A DNA stretch of 64,000 nucleotides from Hyphomicrobiales bacterium (GTDB lineage Bacteria; Pseudomonadota; Alphaproteobacteria; Rhizobiales; Xanthobacteraceae). The stretch is taken from assembly GCA_003169835.1 (NCBI GenBank), contig PNAI01000026.1, positions 22,369 to 86,368 on the forward strand. Direction: 5' to 3'. Below are positions 1 to 9,381 of this stretch, piece after piece (the stretch's first letter is position 1; each line of letters starts with the position of its first letter). The position numbers and the translations under genes were made by a program. The notes under the pieces are model-generated. The model did no database searches, had not been told where the DNA came from, and worked only from the letters and a program-made list of their open reading frames with translations.

Positions 1-844
1 CGCGTTCCAGGGCGAACCGGGTGCCAATTCACACCTGGCGATCCATCAGGCCTATCCCGACGCCGAGGCGATCCCCTGCCCGACGTTCGAGGATGCCTTC
101 ACCGCAATCACCGAAGGCCATGCGGACCTCGGCATGATCCCAATCGAGAATTCGGTTGCCGGCCGCGTCGCCGACATTCACCACCTGATGCCGGCTTCCG
201 GACTGCACATTATCGCCGAGCACTTCATGCCGGTGCGTCACCAGCTGATGGCGCCGAAGGGCGCGACACTCAAAGGCATCAAGACGGTCGAGAGCCACGT
301 CCATGCGCTCGGCCAATGCCGCAAGATGATCCGCAAGCTCGGAATCAAACCCATCGTCGCGGCCGACACCGCCGGCTCCGCGCGCGAGGTCGCGGAAATC
401 GGCGACAAGACCCGCGCGGCGATCGCAACCCGCCTCGCCGCCGAGATTTACGGACTCGATATCCTCGCCGAGGACATCGAGGACGAAGCCCACAACACCA
501 CCCGCTTCATCGTGCTCTCGCGCGAGAAGAAATGGGCGCCCCGCGGCAGGGGCAAGGTCGTCACCACGTTCCTGTTCCGGGTGCGCAACGTGCCGGCTGC
601 GCTTTACAAGGCGCTCGGCGGTTTCGCCACCAACGGCATCAATATGACCAAGTTAGAGAGCTACATGATCGAGGGTAGTTTCTTCGCGACCCAGTTCTAT
701 GTCGATGTCGAAGGCCATCCCGACGACCGCGGCTTGACGTTCGCGCTTGAAGAGTTGGCGTTCTTTTCCAAAGAGCTGAAGGTTCTTGGCGTCTATCCGG
801 CGCATGCGTTCCGCGAAACGTTTGAGGAAGAAAAAAAGGCGTGA
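1..844 (+). CDS. pheA: Prephenate dehydratase (5' end outside the window)
   Basis: The frame is open from base 2 and runs to a TGA at 842-844. The enzyme decarboxylates and dehydrates prephenate to phenylpyruvate, the committed step to phenylalanine, in the cytoplasm. The fragment opens with the family N-terminal motif FQGEPGANSH and has the catalytic-domain motif NTTRF at about 497-511. A C-terminal ACT domain follows (GFATNGINMTKLESY), the usual site of phenylalanine feedback inhibition. Only a few N-terminal residues can be missing. It is a monofunctional PheA, not fused to chorismate mutase. The next gene starts one base after its stop, so the two are probably co-transcribed. Confidence 0.95.
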   Translation, partial: AFQGEPGANSHLAIHQAYPDAEAIPCPTFEDAFTAITEGHADLGMIPIENSVAGRVADIHHLMPASGLHIIAEHFMPVRHQLMAPKGATLKGIKTVESHVHALGQCRKMIRKLGIKPIVAADTAGSAREVAEIGDKTRAAIATRLAAEIYGLDILAEDIEDEAHNTTRFIVLSREKKWAPRGRGKVVTTFLFRVRNVPAALYKALGGFATNGINMTKLESYMIEGSFFATQFYVDVEGHPDDRGLTFALEELAFFSKELKVLGVYPAHAFRETFEEEKKA

Positions 845-845
845 C

Positions 846-1631
846 ATGAAGATCAAGGCCAACGGCATCACCTTCAACTATCGGCTCGATGGCGCTGAAG
901 GTCTGCCCTGGCTCGTCTTCTCCAACTCGCTCGCGACCACGCTCGAAATGTGGGACGAGCAGACCGCGCAATTGCAATCCAAGTTCCGCGTGTTGCGCTA
1001 CGACCAACGCGGCCACGGCGCAACCGACGCGCCGGCCGGCCGCTACACGTTTGAACTGCTGATGGCGGATGCCATCGCGCTGATGGATGCCTTGGACGTC
1101 AAACGCACGCACTGGTGCGGCGTCTCCATGGGCGGCGCCACCGGCATGGGGCTCGCGCAGCGTCACGCTGATCGCTTCGATCGTTTTGTCATCTGCGACA
1201 CACCTGGCCAATCCACGCCCACCACCTCCGCGCAATGGGAAGAGCGCATCTTGAGCGCGCAGAAGGGCGGCATGAAGGCCCTGCTCGAATCTACCATCGC
1301 GCGCTGGTTTCCACCCGAGACGCTGAAAGCCAACCCGCCGCATCTCGACATTTTGCGCAAGATGATCCTGGCCACGCCGGTCAACGGATTCGTCGGCGGC
1401 TCGGCAGCGCTCGCCAACCACGATTTCCGTCCCGGTATGAAGAATGTGAAGAACCCGATCCTCTACATGTGCGGCGAAAAGGACGGTCATAATGCGGCAG
1501 TGATGCGCCAGATGAAGCAGGAATTTCCCGCCGCGACCTACATCGAGCTTCCCGGCGCCGGTCATATTTCCAACATGGACCAGCCCGCACGCTTCACCGG
1601 AGCGATGCGCGAGTTTCTCGACGCCGCGTGA
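846..1631 (+). CDS. Alpha/beta hydrolase, 3-oxoadipate enol-lactonase (PcaD)-like
   Basis: A 261-residue alpha/beta-hydrolase. I chose the ATG at 846 because it lies one base after the pheA stop and gives the normal N-terminus of the family (MKIKANGITFNY). The nucleophile elbow is GVSMGG, so the catalytic serine follows GV. The catalytic histidine is in GAGHISNMDQP near the C-terminus. The overall layout resembles 3-oxoadipate enol-lactonase of the beta-ketoadipate pathway. No other pca gene is nearby, so the substrate is inferred and another lactone or ester is possible. Confidence 0.8.
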   Translation: MKIKANGITFNYRLDGAEGLPWLVFSNSLATTLEMWDEQTAQLQSKFRVLRYDQRGHGATDAPAGRYTFELLMADAIALMDALDVKRTHWCGVSMGGATGMGLAQRHADRFDRFVICDTPGQSTPTTSAQWEERILSAQKGGMKALLESTIARWFPPETLKANPPHLDILRKMILATPVNGFVGGSAALANHDFRPGMKNVKNPILYMCGEKDGHNAAVMRQMKQEFPAATYIELPGAGHISNMDQPARFTGAMREFLDAA

Positions 1632-1663
1632 CCGGCGCCGATGTCAATTGCGCTCCGACGCCC

Positions 1664-1906
1664 TTACACACCGCCACGCGGGAGCGCTGGGTGTTTGCCC
1701 GCAAAAACAGCTGTCCAGGACCTTGCGATGGCATCGCTCAGCCATGAGAACAACGCAACGAATGCGGCGCGGATAGCCCGGTCGCGCTCGTCCTTGGCTC
1801 GCCGGATGATTTGTTCCACGCGGGCCCTCCACTCATCCGGCGTCATGGCTCGATAGTCCGAGAACACATCGTTAAAATCATTATCGTTTTTCACTGTTGT
1901 CTCCAT
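1664..1906 (-). CDS. Small hypothetical protein
   Basis: An 80-residue protein with an ATG at 1906, transcribed divergently from the LysR gene. The first half is charged and predicted helical (DEWRARVEQIIRRAKDERDR). The second half is more hydrophobic and could be one amphipathic or membrane-associated helix (AFVALFSWLSDAIARSW). I do not recognise the family. Its position across a LysR-type palindrome makes it a candidate target of that regulator. Its acidic, low-GC N-terminal coding stretch is weaker evidence for a gene than its position. Confidence 0.5.
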   Translation of the reverse strand: METTVKNDNDFNDVFSDYRAMTPDEWRARVEQIIRRAKDERDRAIRAAFVALFSWLSDAIARSWTAVFAGKHPALPRGGV

Positions 1907-1944
1907 CCAGTTCGAGTTCTGGATCGATGCTTTACTCCCACAGT

Positions 1945-1965
1945 TTATTCACGTAAAATGAATAA
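1945..1965. promoter_or_regulatory. LysR-type palindromic operator
   Basis: Perfect inverted repeat TTATTCA-N7-TGAATAA in the 90-base gap between the divergent lysR gene (start 1997) and the small gene ending its 5' side at 1906. It fits the T-N11-A pattern bound by LysR-type regulators and is centred about 42 bases before the lysR ATG. Autoregulation and control of the divergent gene are inferred. Confidence 0.6.
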
Positions 1966-1996
1966 TCATGATCAAATGCATCTCTGAAAGAGAACG

Positions 1997-2908
1997 ATGG
2001 AATTGTCGGATTTGAACATTTTCCGGACCGTAGTTCAGGCCGGGGGTATCACACGTGCGGCGGAGCGGCTTCATCGCGTCCAGTCAAACATTACGACGCG
2101 CGTACGCCAACTCGAGCAGGAACTCGGCGTCGATCTATTCATCCGCCAAGGCAAGCGGATGCATCTGTCGCCGGCGGGCAAACTTCTGCTCAATTACGCT
2201 GACCAGCTACTCGATCTGGCGCGCGAAGCACGCGACGCGGTGCATGACGCAAAGCCGCGCGGCCTCTTTCGCTTAGGCTCCATGGAAAGCACAGCCGCAA
2301 TCCGTCTGCCCGGAGCGCTTAACGAGTATCACCACCGCTACCCGGAGGTGACGCTGGAACTCCACACCGGAAACACCCGCGAGCTTCCCGCCAAAGTGTT
2401 GCGCGGCGAACTTGACGCTGCGTTGGTGGGAGAGCCGATAGCCGACGCGCCGTTCGAAAAAATCACCGTGTTCGAGGAAGAACTTGCGATCATCGCCGCC
2501 GCACGTCACCCGCCGATCCGCTCACCGCGTGATCTGCAGCCGCAAACCATGCTCGCCTTTGAGACCGGCTGCCACTATCGGCTTCGTCTCGAGCAATGGT
2601 TTGCCCAGTCGGGTGAAATGCCGGAACGCATTATCGAGATGACGTCCTGGCACGCGATTCTCGGCTGCACGGCGGCCGGCATGGGCGTTGCGATCTTGCC
2701 GAAAATGGTGCTGACGACGTTTCCCGATCGAAAGTTTCTCAGCGTGCATCCGTTGCCGCGGAATCTTTCGAAGGCGCCGACCGTCCTGATCTGGCGCAAG
2801 GGCGCGCATTCGCCGAAGGTGAATGCTTTGCTCGAAGTGCTGAAGGCGGATCGCGGCGAGGCGCGTTCGCTGCATAAGCGCGGCGGCAAGCGCCGGCACG
2901 ACGCCTGA
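1997..2908 (+). CDS. LysR-family transcriptional regulator
   Basis: A 303-residue LysR-type regulator. The N-terminal winged helix-turn-helix covers roughly residues 1-60 (LNIFRTVVQAGGITRAAERL, then LEQELGVDLFIRQGKR). The C-terminal domain is the periplasmic-binding-protein-like co-inducer domain. The tail is basic (KRGGKRRHDA). The effector is unknown. It reads divergently from a small gene across a palindromic site and converges on the phosphomannomutase gene with only seven bases between stops. Confidence 0.9.
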   Translation: MELSDLNIFRTVVQAGGITRAAERLHRVQSNITTRVRQLEQELGVDLFIRQGKRMHLSPAGKLLLNYADQLLDLAREARDAVHDAKPRGLFRLGSMESTAAIRLPGALNEYHHRYPEVTLELHTGNTRELPAKVLRGELDAALVGEPIADAPFEKITVFEEELAIIAAARHPPIRSPRDLQPQTMLAFETGCHYRLRLEQWFAQSGEMPERIIEMTSWHAILGCTAAGMGVAILPKMVLTTFPDRKFLSVHPLPRNLSKAPTVLIWRKGAHSPKVNALLEVLKADRGEARSLHKRGGKRRHDA

Positions 2909-2915
2909 CCTTAAT

Positions 2916-4415
2916 CTAGATCGTCTGATTATATTCGCCGACGTCCTTGTGCGTGCGCAGCACGCCATCGACCGCCTTGAACATTTCGCGCATCCGCGCT
3001 TCCGACACAGGACTTTCAACCACCACCACTAGCTCCGGCTTGTTGGACGACGCGCGCACCAGCCCCCAGGTGCCGTCGGCCACGGTGACGCGCACGCCGT
3101 TGACGGTGACCAGATCGCGGATCGGCTGACCCATGACCTTCTCGCCTTTTAGCTTTGCCGTCTCGAAATGCTTCACCACCGCTTCGACCACACCATATTT
3201 CTTCTCGTCATCGCAATGCGGCGACATGGTCGGTGAGCCCCAGGTCTTGGGCAACGCGTCCTTCAATTCCGACATCTTCTTTCCGGGATTGCGATCCATC
3301 ATGTCGCAGATCGCCAGCGCCGAAACCAATCCATCGTCGTAGCCGCGGCCGAACGGCTTGTTGAAGAAATAATGGCCGGACTTCTCAAAGCCTGCGAGCG
3401 CACCCAGCTCGTGCGTGCGGCGCTTCATGTAAGAATGTCCGGTCTTCCAGTAGTCGGCCTTGACGCCGTTCTTGATCAGCACCGGATCGGTGACATAGAG
3501 ACCGGTCGATTTCACATCCACCACGAACGTCGCGTTGGGATACAGCGCCGACATATCGCGCGCCAGCATCACGCCGACTTTGTCGGCGAAAATTTCCTCG
3601 CCCGTATCGTCCACAACTCCGCAGCGGTCGCCGTCGCCATCGAACCCAAGACCAACATCGGCCTTGGTGCGCAACACCTCGTCGCGCATGGCATGGAGCA
3701 TCTCCATGTCTTCCGGATTCGGATTGTATTTCGGAAACGTGTGATCGAGCTCGCAATCGAGCCGCACCACCTCGCAGCCGATCGCTTCCAGCACCTGCGG
3801 CGAAAACGCGCCCGCCGTGCCGTTGCCGCAGGCGCAGACCACTTTGAGCTTGCGCTTGAGTTTCGGCCGCTTTGTGAGATCGGCGATGTAGCGCGCGGGG
3901 AAGTTCTCCACGAACGCATAGCTGCCGCCGCCCTTGAGATCGAACTTCGCGTTGAGCACGATGTCTTTAAGGCGCGTCATCTCGTCCGGCCCGAAGGTGA
4001 GCGGACGGTTGGCGCCCATCTTCACGCCGGTCCAGCCGTTGTCGTTATGAGACGCCGTGACCATGGCAACGCAGGACACGTCCAGATCAAACTGCGCGAA
4101 ATACGCCATCGGCGTCACCGCAAGCCCGATGTCGTGCACCTTGCAGCCGGCGGCGAGCAGGCCGTTGACCAGCGCCATTTTCACCGACGCCGAATAGCCG
4201 CGGAAATCATGCGCCGTGACGATTTCAGGCTTCACGCCAAGCTCGCGGATCAGCGTGCCGAGCCCCATGCCCAGCGCCTGCATGCCCATCAGGTTGATTT
4301 CCTTGCCCAGCAGCCAACGCGCGTCGTACTCGCGAAATCCGGTGGGTTTGACCATCGGCTCGGACTCGTAGGCATAGGTATTGGGAACTAGCGCCGGTTT
4401 CGGCCGAGGAAACAT
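2916..4415 (-). CDS. Phosphomannomutase/phosphoglucomutase
   Basis: A 499-residue alpha-D-phosphohexomutase. It interconverts hexose 1- and 6-phosphates and supplies sugar nucleotides for surface polysaccharide. The phosphoserine loop is TASHND with Ser122, and the magnesium loop DGDGDR has Asp259, 261 and 263. A C-terminal sugar-phosphate-binding loop follows (GTWGLVRASSNKPE). Length and domain order are complete. The loop reads SHND where many family members have SHNP. Substrate preference (mannose, glucose or both) cannot be settled from sequence alone. The UDP-glucose dehydrogenase gene lies 3.5 kb away on the same strand and could draw on the same pool. Confidence 0.9.
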   Translation of the reverse strand: MFPRPKPALVPNTYAYESEPMVKPTGFREYDARWLLGKEINLMGMQALGMGLGTLIRELGVKPEIVTAHDFRGYSASVKMALVNGLLAAGCKVHDIGLAVTPMAYFAQFDLDVSCVAMVTASHNDNGWTGVKMGANRPLTFGPDEMTRLKDIVLNAKFDLKGGGSYAFVENFPARYIADLTKRPKLKRKLKVVCACGNGTAGAFSPQVLEAIGCEVVRLDCELDHTFPKYNPNPEDMEMLHAMRDEVLRTKADVGLGFDGDGDRCGVVDDTGEEIFADKVGVMLARDMSALYPNATFVVDVKSTGLYVTDPVLIKNGVKADYWKTGHSYMKRRTHELGALAGFEKSGHYFFNKPFGRGYDDGLVSALAICDMMDRNPGKKMSELKDALPKTWGSPTMSPHCDDEKKYGVVEAVVKHFETAKLKGEKVMGQPIRDLVTVNGVRVTVADGTWGLVRASSNKPELVVVVESPVSEARMREMFKAVDGVLRTHKDVGEYNQTI

Positions 4416-4536
4416 CGAGACATCCTTGCGTGCGATTCAGGTGTGCCGAGCACATAGCCGATGCGCGCCCGCGAGGAAAGCGAATCTCACCGAAAATTCT
4501 TTCCTGGAGGGGTAGCGGATCGATTGGCCTGGCGGA

Positions 4537-5148
4537 CTACTGCTCCAGCACCAGCCGGCCGCGATCGTGCACGAAGCGTATGCGCGAAAGAAACGTCATG
4601 CCAAGCAAATTACCCTTGAGCGCCTCATCAGGGTGAACAAAAGCCACCACATCGCGCACAACAATATTTTCGATCTCGATGACATCGATCCGCGCGAGCG
4701 CTGCGCGGCCAATGCCGTTGGCCGTTTGCGTCTTTATTGTATAATCGCTGCTGGACGGATGAATACCCAACTTTGCGGCATCGCTCGCACGCAAAGCGAC
4801 CGCCGAAGCGCCAGTATCGACCATGAACTCCATTCGCCGCCCGTCCACGCGAGCCTCGACTTTGAATTGCCCGCGATCGTCGCTGCGCAGCGTCACGGTC
4901 CGTGACGATGACGACGACGGTGACATTCTGATGATCTCGGGCAGAGCGGGTTTGGCCGGGGCTGCGGACTCCGACGAAGCCGATGACTGAGACGGCGACA
5001 CAACCGTAAGCGGCGTCGACGATCTCGTCGCAGCCGCATTGGAGCCGTTCGAATTGCCCGTCGGATTGACGAGGACCTTATCCGCATAGCGCGCGACAGA
5101 TACGCCGATGACGATAAGCAGCGTACAGAATATGACGACAGATCGCAT
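4537..5148 (-). CDS. Retropepsin-like aspartic protease, membrane-anchored
   Basis: A 203-residue protein. Residues 1-20 form an N-terminal membrane anchor or signal (VVIFCTLLIVIGVSVAR), followed by a Ser/Ala/Pro-rich linker to about residue 85. The single-lobed aspartic protease domain carries the catalytic DTGAS motif at residues 111-115 and the flap-type region NGIGRAALARIDVIEIENI. This matches the TIGR02281-type clan AA proteases common in alphaproteobacteria. The catalytic domain would face the periplasm. Substrate is unknown. The gene stands alone, with about 120 bases to the phosphomannomutase gene. Confidence 0.85.
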   Translation of the reverse strand: MRSVVIFCTLLIVIGVSVARYADKVLVNPTGNSNGSNAAATRSSTPLTVVSPSQSSASSESAAPAKPALPEIIRMSPSSSSSRTVTLRSDDRGQFKVEARVDGRRMEFMVDTGASAVALRASDAAKLGIHPSSSDYTIKTQTANGIGRAALARIDVIEIENIVVRDVVAFVHPDEALKGNLLGMTFLSRIRFVHDRGRLVLEQ

Positions 5149-5303
5149 AAGCCGAGCCCGTCCGTAAGATTTCCAAATACATCACGCGGAAATTCAAAAT
5201 CACGCTAATGCCGTTAGTGTGGACGCGCGTTTCCACACGCATAGTAATATCATCATTGCGCCGATCCGACAAATTTTAGCGATTGTGGATTAACGATTGG
5301 GAT

Positions 5304-7913
5304 TTAACCAATTCCAGGACGCTTTGCGCGGCGTGTGGCCGGTGCGCTTAACGGATTGTCCGGCCACGGATGTTTGGGATAGCGGCCTTTCATTTCCGCT
5401 TTCACCGCGGCGTAGCTTCCACGCCAAAATCCGGGAAGGTCGCGCGTCACCTGCACCGGCCGCCGCGCCGGCGAGAGCAATTCCAGCACCAGCGGCACTT
5501 TTCCACCGGCGATGCTCGGATGCTTGTCGAGTCCGAACAGCTCTTGCACACGAATCGAAAGCTTGGGCCCCTCCTCCGCTTCGTACGCGATCGGTACTGA
5601 TGAGCCCGAAGGCGCCGCGAAATGCGTCGGCGCTTCGGCGTCCAGGCGGCGCTTGAGAGGCCATGGCAACATCGCGTCCAAGGCCGTTTCCAAGTCACCG
5701 GCCGTGACCTCGCCGAGCGCAGTCTTCGCCACAAGATGAGGCGCGAGCCATTCACCCGCGTGCGCCGTGAGGGATTTGTCGGAAAGGTCTGGCCATTCCT
5801 CGCCACCCAAGTCGGCTTCAGCCGACTTGGGCGCTATCAATTGCCGATCTCGGGTAAATCCGAGATCGGTCGCGCGGCGCAGGAACATCACGCGGTCGCG
5901 CCACTGCTTCAAGGCGCTGGTCCACGGCAGCCGCGCAACGCCAAGCCGTGCGATGCCATCGGCGAGCGCGCGCGCCGCCTCGTCATCGGGCGCGACCTTC
6001 ATCGGGCGATCGTCGAGCGTGATCGCGCCCAGCCGCCGGCTGCGCCGGCCGCGCAATGAAGCACTCGCGTTGTCGAAATTGATGTCCTCGCGGCTTTCGA
6101 TCCGCTCACCGTATCGGCTTTCGATCTCGGCAAGCGAAATCGCGGCGGCGAGCAGAACGCGCGCTTGCGCCGCCGTACCGGCGAGTTCGGCGACGACGAG
6201 AAATGGCTCGCGCACCAGTGCCGAGGCCGGATCGACATTGCCAGCCCGTCCGTTCGCCAACAGAAAGGCACCGCCCGCGCCGCGGCTCTTGGCGATGCGG
6301 TCCGGATACGCAAGCGCAAGAATGGCGCCCACAGATAACTCCCCTTCCTGCTTGCTCTGCATGTTCCCTCCCCCCTTGTGGGGGAGGGTTAGGGAGGGGG
6401 GTTCTTTTTGCCGCTTGTTCGAACTGTGCGAAGAAAGTTCCGCCCACCGCTTCGCCATCCGCCGCGCCTCTTCGCCACGGCGCGAACGATCGCGGCGAAA
6501 TAAATCCAGGCGATGGCCAAGATCGGCATCGTCGCCGCCCAATCCGCGCTCGGTCAGGATCGCAGCGATGTCGGCGGCGCGCGTTCCCACACCCTCAGCA
6601 GCTGCATCGATCACCATGCGCGCCAGTCGCGGCGGCAATGGCAGGCGATTGAGCTTGCGGCCTTCCTCGGTGATTCGTCCCTGCGCATCAATGGCACCGA
6701 GCTCGGTGAGCAACGCCTTAGCTTCGGCAAGCGCCGCCGATGGCGCAGCATCGAGAAAGGCAAGCTTGCCGGGATCGTTCACACCCCATTGCGCGAGGTC
6801 GAGCACGAAACTGGAGAGATCTGCGGCGAGAATTTCCGGCTTGGCATAAGGTTCAAGCGACGCGGTCTGCAGCTCATCCCACAACCGAATACAAACACCA
6901 GACTCGGTCCGGCCGGCACGGCCGCGGCGCTGATCGGCCGCCGCACGCGAGACGCGCACTGTCTCTAGCCGCGTCAGCCCCACATCCGGCTCGTAGCGCG
7001 GCACGCGCGCAAGACCCGAGTCGACCACGATGCGCACGCCATCGATGGTGAGCGAAGTCTCTGCGATGGACGTTGCGAGCACGACCTTGCGCCGCCCCGC
7101 CGAAGCCGGCGCAATCGCCTGATTTTGCGCCACCCAATCGAGTCCGCCGAAAAGCGGCACGATGTCCACCATCGGGTCTTTGACCTGCTCGCGCAGCAGC
7201 GTCTCGGTGCGACGGATTTCGGCCGCGCCCGGAAGAAAAGCCAGCACCGAACCCGGATCGGCACGCAATGAGCGCGTCACGGCTTCGGCGACCGCGCGCT
7301 CGATCGGCGTGCGCGGATCGCGCCCGAAATAGCGCGTTTCGACCGGAAAGCTACGGCCCTCGCTTGCGATCACAGGCGCGTTTCCCAAAACCTTGGCGAT
7401 GCGCGCGCCGTCGATCGTCGCCGACATCACCAGAATTCGAAGATCCTCGCGCAGACCCTGTTGCGCATCGCGCGCGAACGCGAGGCCCAGGTCAGCATCG
7501 AGCGAACGCTCGTGGAATTCGTCGAACAGCACCGCGGCAATGCCTTCGAGCGCGGGATCGTCCAGAACAAGTCGCGTGAACACACCTTCGGTCACCACCT
7601 CGATGCGCGTATTACGCGACACTTGTGAGCCGAAGCGCACACGATAGCCGACCGTCTCGCCGACTTTCTCACCCAGGGTCGCCGCCATGCGCTCGGCTGC
7701 AGCTCTCGCGGCAAGCCTACGCGGCTCAAGCACCAGAATTTTCTTATTCGCCGCCCATGGCTCTTCGAAGAGTACGAGTGGCACGCGCGTGGTCTTGCCT
7801 GCGCCCGGCGGCGCGACCAGCACGGCGGCGTTTGTATCGCGCAACGCCGCCGTGATCTGCGGCAGCGCCGGGTCGATCGGCAACGGCGCGCCGAACGACC
7901 GCAGACGGTTCAA
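5304..7913 (-). CDS. hrpB: ATP-dependent helicase HrpB
   Basis: An 869-residue DEAH-box helicase read from a TTG at 7913. That start overlaps the stop of the UDP-glucose dehydrogenase gene (TTGA) and gives the usual N-terminus LNRLRSFGAPLPIDPALP. Walker A is APPGAGKTTRVPL, the DEAH-like box is DEFHERSLDADLG, and motif VI is QRRGRAGR. The C-terminal HrpB-specific domain is complete. Compared with the usual length of about 820 residues there is an extra in-frame segment of about 35 residues, encoded by a GC-rich hairpin repeat (6336-6420), sitting in a linker before SVGAILALAYPDR. The cellular role in alphaproteobacteria is poorly defined. Confidence 0.92.
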   Translation of the reverse strand: MNRLRSFGAPLPIDPALPQITAALRDTNAAVLVAPPGAGKTTRVPLVLFEEPWAANKKILVLEPRRLAARAAAERMAATLGEKVGETVGYRVRFGSQVSRNTRIEVVTEGVFTRLVLDDPALEGIAAVLFDEFHERSLDADLGLAFARDAQQGLREDLRILVMSATIDGARIAKVLGNAPVIASEGRSFPVETRYFGRDPRTPIERAVAEAVTRSLRADPGSVLAFLPGAAEIRRTETLLREQVKDPMVDIVPLFGGLDWVAQNQAIAPASAGRRKVVLATSIAETSLTIDGVRIVVDSGLARVPRYEPDVGLTRLETVRVSRAAADQRRGRAGRTESGVCIRLWDELQTASLEPYAKPEILAADLSSFVLDLAQWGVNDPGKLAFLDAAPSAALAEAKALLTELGAIDAQGRITEEGRKLNRLPLPPRLARMVIDAAAEGVGTRAADIAAILTERGLGGDDADLGHRLDLFRRDRSRRGEEARRMAKRWAELSSHSSNKRQKEPPSLTLPHKGGGNMQSKQEGELSVGAILALAYPDRIAKSRGAGGAFLLANGRAGNVDPASALVREPFLVVAELAGTAAQARVLLAAAISLAEIESRYGERIESREDINFDNASASLRGRRSRRLGAITLDDRPMKVAPDDEAARALADGIARLGVARLPWTSALKQWRDRVMFLRRATDLGFTRDRQLIAPKSAEADLGGEEWPDLSDKSLTAHAGEWLAPHLVAKTALGEVTAGDLETALDAMLPWPLKRRLDAEAPTHFAAPSGSSVPIAYEAEEGPKLSIRVQELFGLDKHPSIAGGKVPLVLELLSPARRPVQVTRDLPGFWRGSYAAVKAEMKGRYPKHPWPDNPLSAPATRRAKRPGIG
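6336..6420. repeat. Hairpin repeat inserted in frame in hrpB
   Basis: The core at 6366-6388 is a near-perfect hairpin of CCCTCCCCCC and GGGGGAGGG around a TTGT loop. It is read in hrpB as a Pro/Gly-rich linker (PPSLTLPHKGGG). The same C-rich and G-rich stems occur twice inside polA and in the modA-recG gap, so this is a dispersed intragenic repeat family. Confidence 0.75.
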
Positions 7914-9235
7914 GTGGGATTCTCCGGCCGGCCGACGCTCCGGTACACAAAGCCGAGCTTGGTCATTTCCTCTGGCCGATAGATGTTGCGTAAATCGACA
8001 ATGATCGGCTGAGCCATCATGGACTTGAGTTGCCCCAAATCCAGCGCGCGGAACTCCTCCCATTCGGTGACGATGACCAGCGCGTCGGCACCCTTCGCGC
8101 AAGCGTAAGGATTCTCGCAATAAGTCACGCCGGGGAGAACCTGCTTGGCCTGCTCCATGCCAGCAGGATCATACGCGGACACTTTGGCGCCCATGTCGTG
8201 CAACGCAGTAATTAATGGAATCGAAGGCGCCTCGCGCATGTCATCGGTGTTGGGCTTGAAAGTGAGACCCAGCACCGCCACCGTCTTGCCGCGCGCCGAA
8301 CCGCCAAGCGCCGCCGCCACCTTGCGCGCCATGGCGCGCTTGCGCGTGTCATTGACCGCCGCCACCGTCTCGATGATGCGCAAGGGCGCCGCGTGATCTT
8401 GCCCGGTCTTGATCAGCGCCGTGGTATCTTTGGGAAAGCACGAGCCGCCATAACCCGGCCCCGCGTGCAGAAATTTTCCGCCGATGCGATTGTCGAGCCC
8501 GATGCCGCGCGCGACCTGCTGTACGTCGGCGCCAACCTGCTCGCAAAGATCAGCGATCTCGTTGATGAACGTGATCTTGGTGGCGAGGAACGCGTTTGCC
8601 GCATACTTGATCAGTTCGGCGGTGCGCCGGTCGGTGTAGACGATCGGCGCGGCATTGAGATAAAGCGGCCGGTACAGCTCGGCCATCCTTTCGCGCGCGT
8701 GCGCCTCATCGGTGCCGACCACGATGCGATCCGGGTGCTTGAAATCCTGAATGGCCGCGCCTTCGCGCAGAAACTCCGGGTTCGACACCACGGCAAACTT
8801 GGCATCCGGGCGCGCGCTGCGAATGATGCTCTCGACCTCGTCGCCGGTGCCGACCGGCACGGTGGATTTGGTGACCACAATAGTGAAGCCGTCAAGCGCA
8901 GCCGCGATTTCGCGCGCAGCGGCATAAACGAACGTCAGGTCAGCATGACCGTCGCCGCGGCGCGAGGGCGTGCCGACGGCGATGAACACGGCATCGGCCC
9001 CAGCCACGGAAGTTTTCAGCTCGGTGGTGAAGCTTAAGCGCTTTGCGCTCACATTGGCGGCGACCAGATCTTCGAGCCCCGGCTCGTAGATCGGCATTTC
9101 GCCGCGCTTGAGCGCTGCGATCTTGCCCGCGTCCTGATCGACGCAAATCACTTGGTGGCCGAAATCGGCGAAACAGGCCCCGGAAACGAGTCCCACATAG
9201 CCGGTGCCGATCATCGCAACGCGCATTGGAGCCAA
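7910..9235 (-). CDS. ugd: UDP-glucose 6-dehydrogenase
   Basis: A 441-residue NAD-dependent dehydrogenase that oxidises UDP-glucose twice to UDP-glucuronate, a precursor of exopolysaccharide and lipid sugars. The N-terminal Rossmann motif is GTGYVGLVSG. The catalytic cysteine is in GPGYGGSCFPKDT, and the C-terminal UDP-binding domain is complete (NTDDMREAPS). The start could be the ATG at 9235 or 9226; the longer form is given. The stop overlaps the TTG start of hrpB, so the two are translationally linked although functionally unrelated. Confidence 0.95.
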   Translation of the reverse strand: MAPMRVAMIGTGYVGLVSGACFADFGHQVICVDQDAGKIAALKRGEMPIYEPGLEDLVAANVSAKRLSFTTELKTSVAGADAVFIAVGTPSRRGDGHADLTFVYAAAREIAAALDGFTIVVTKSTVPVGTGDEVESIIRSARPDAKFAVVSNPEFLREGAAIQDFKHPDRIVVGTDEAHARERMAELYRPLYLNAAPIVYTDRRTAELIKYAANAFLATKITFINEIADLCEQVGADVQQVARGIGLDNRIGGKFLHAGPGYGGSCFPKDTTALIKTGQDHAAPLRIIETVAAVNDTRKRAMARKVAAALGGSARGKTVAVLGLTFKPNTDDMREAPSIPLITALHDMGAKVSAYDPAGMEQAKQVLPGVTYCENPYACAKGADALVIVTEWEEFRALDLGQLKSMMAQPIIVDLRNIYRPEEMTKLGFVYRSVGRPENPT

Positions 9236-9253
9236 TCAGCCGTTTGTAAACGC

Positions 9254-9269
9254 GCGGCCTTAAGGCCGC
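9254..9269. other. 16-bp perfect palindrome in the ugd-polA divergent gap
   Basis: GCGGCCTTAAGGCCGC is a perfect palindrome in the 146-base region between the divergent ugd and polA starts. It could be an operator or a small hairpin. No regulator can be named. Confidence 0.4.
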
Positions 9270-9381
9270 TGGTCAGCACGTCTTACCAGAGCCCCCCAAT
9301 GCTGACGAGGCCCGCGCGTGCTGTGGATCACGCGTCGCCAAAGAAGTTGCCAAGCACGGCGCGCGGCTCCACATTCGGACC

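Noticed and set aside
3372..4391. 339-codon open frame antisense to the phosphomannomutase gene
   Set aside because: It mirrors codon structure of the sense gene, has no family motifs (His/Arg/Ala-rich), and the sense gene is certain.
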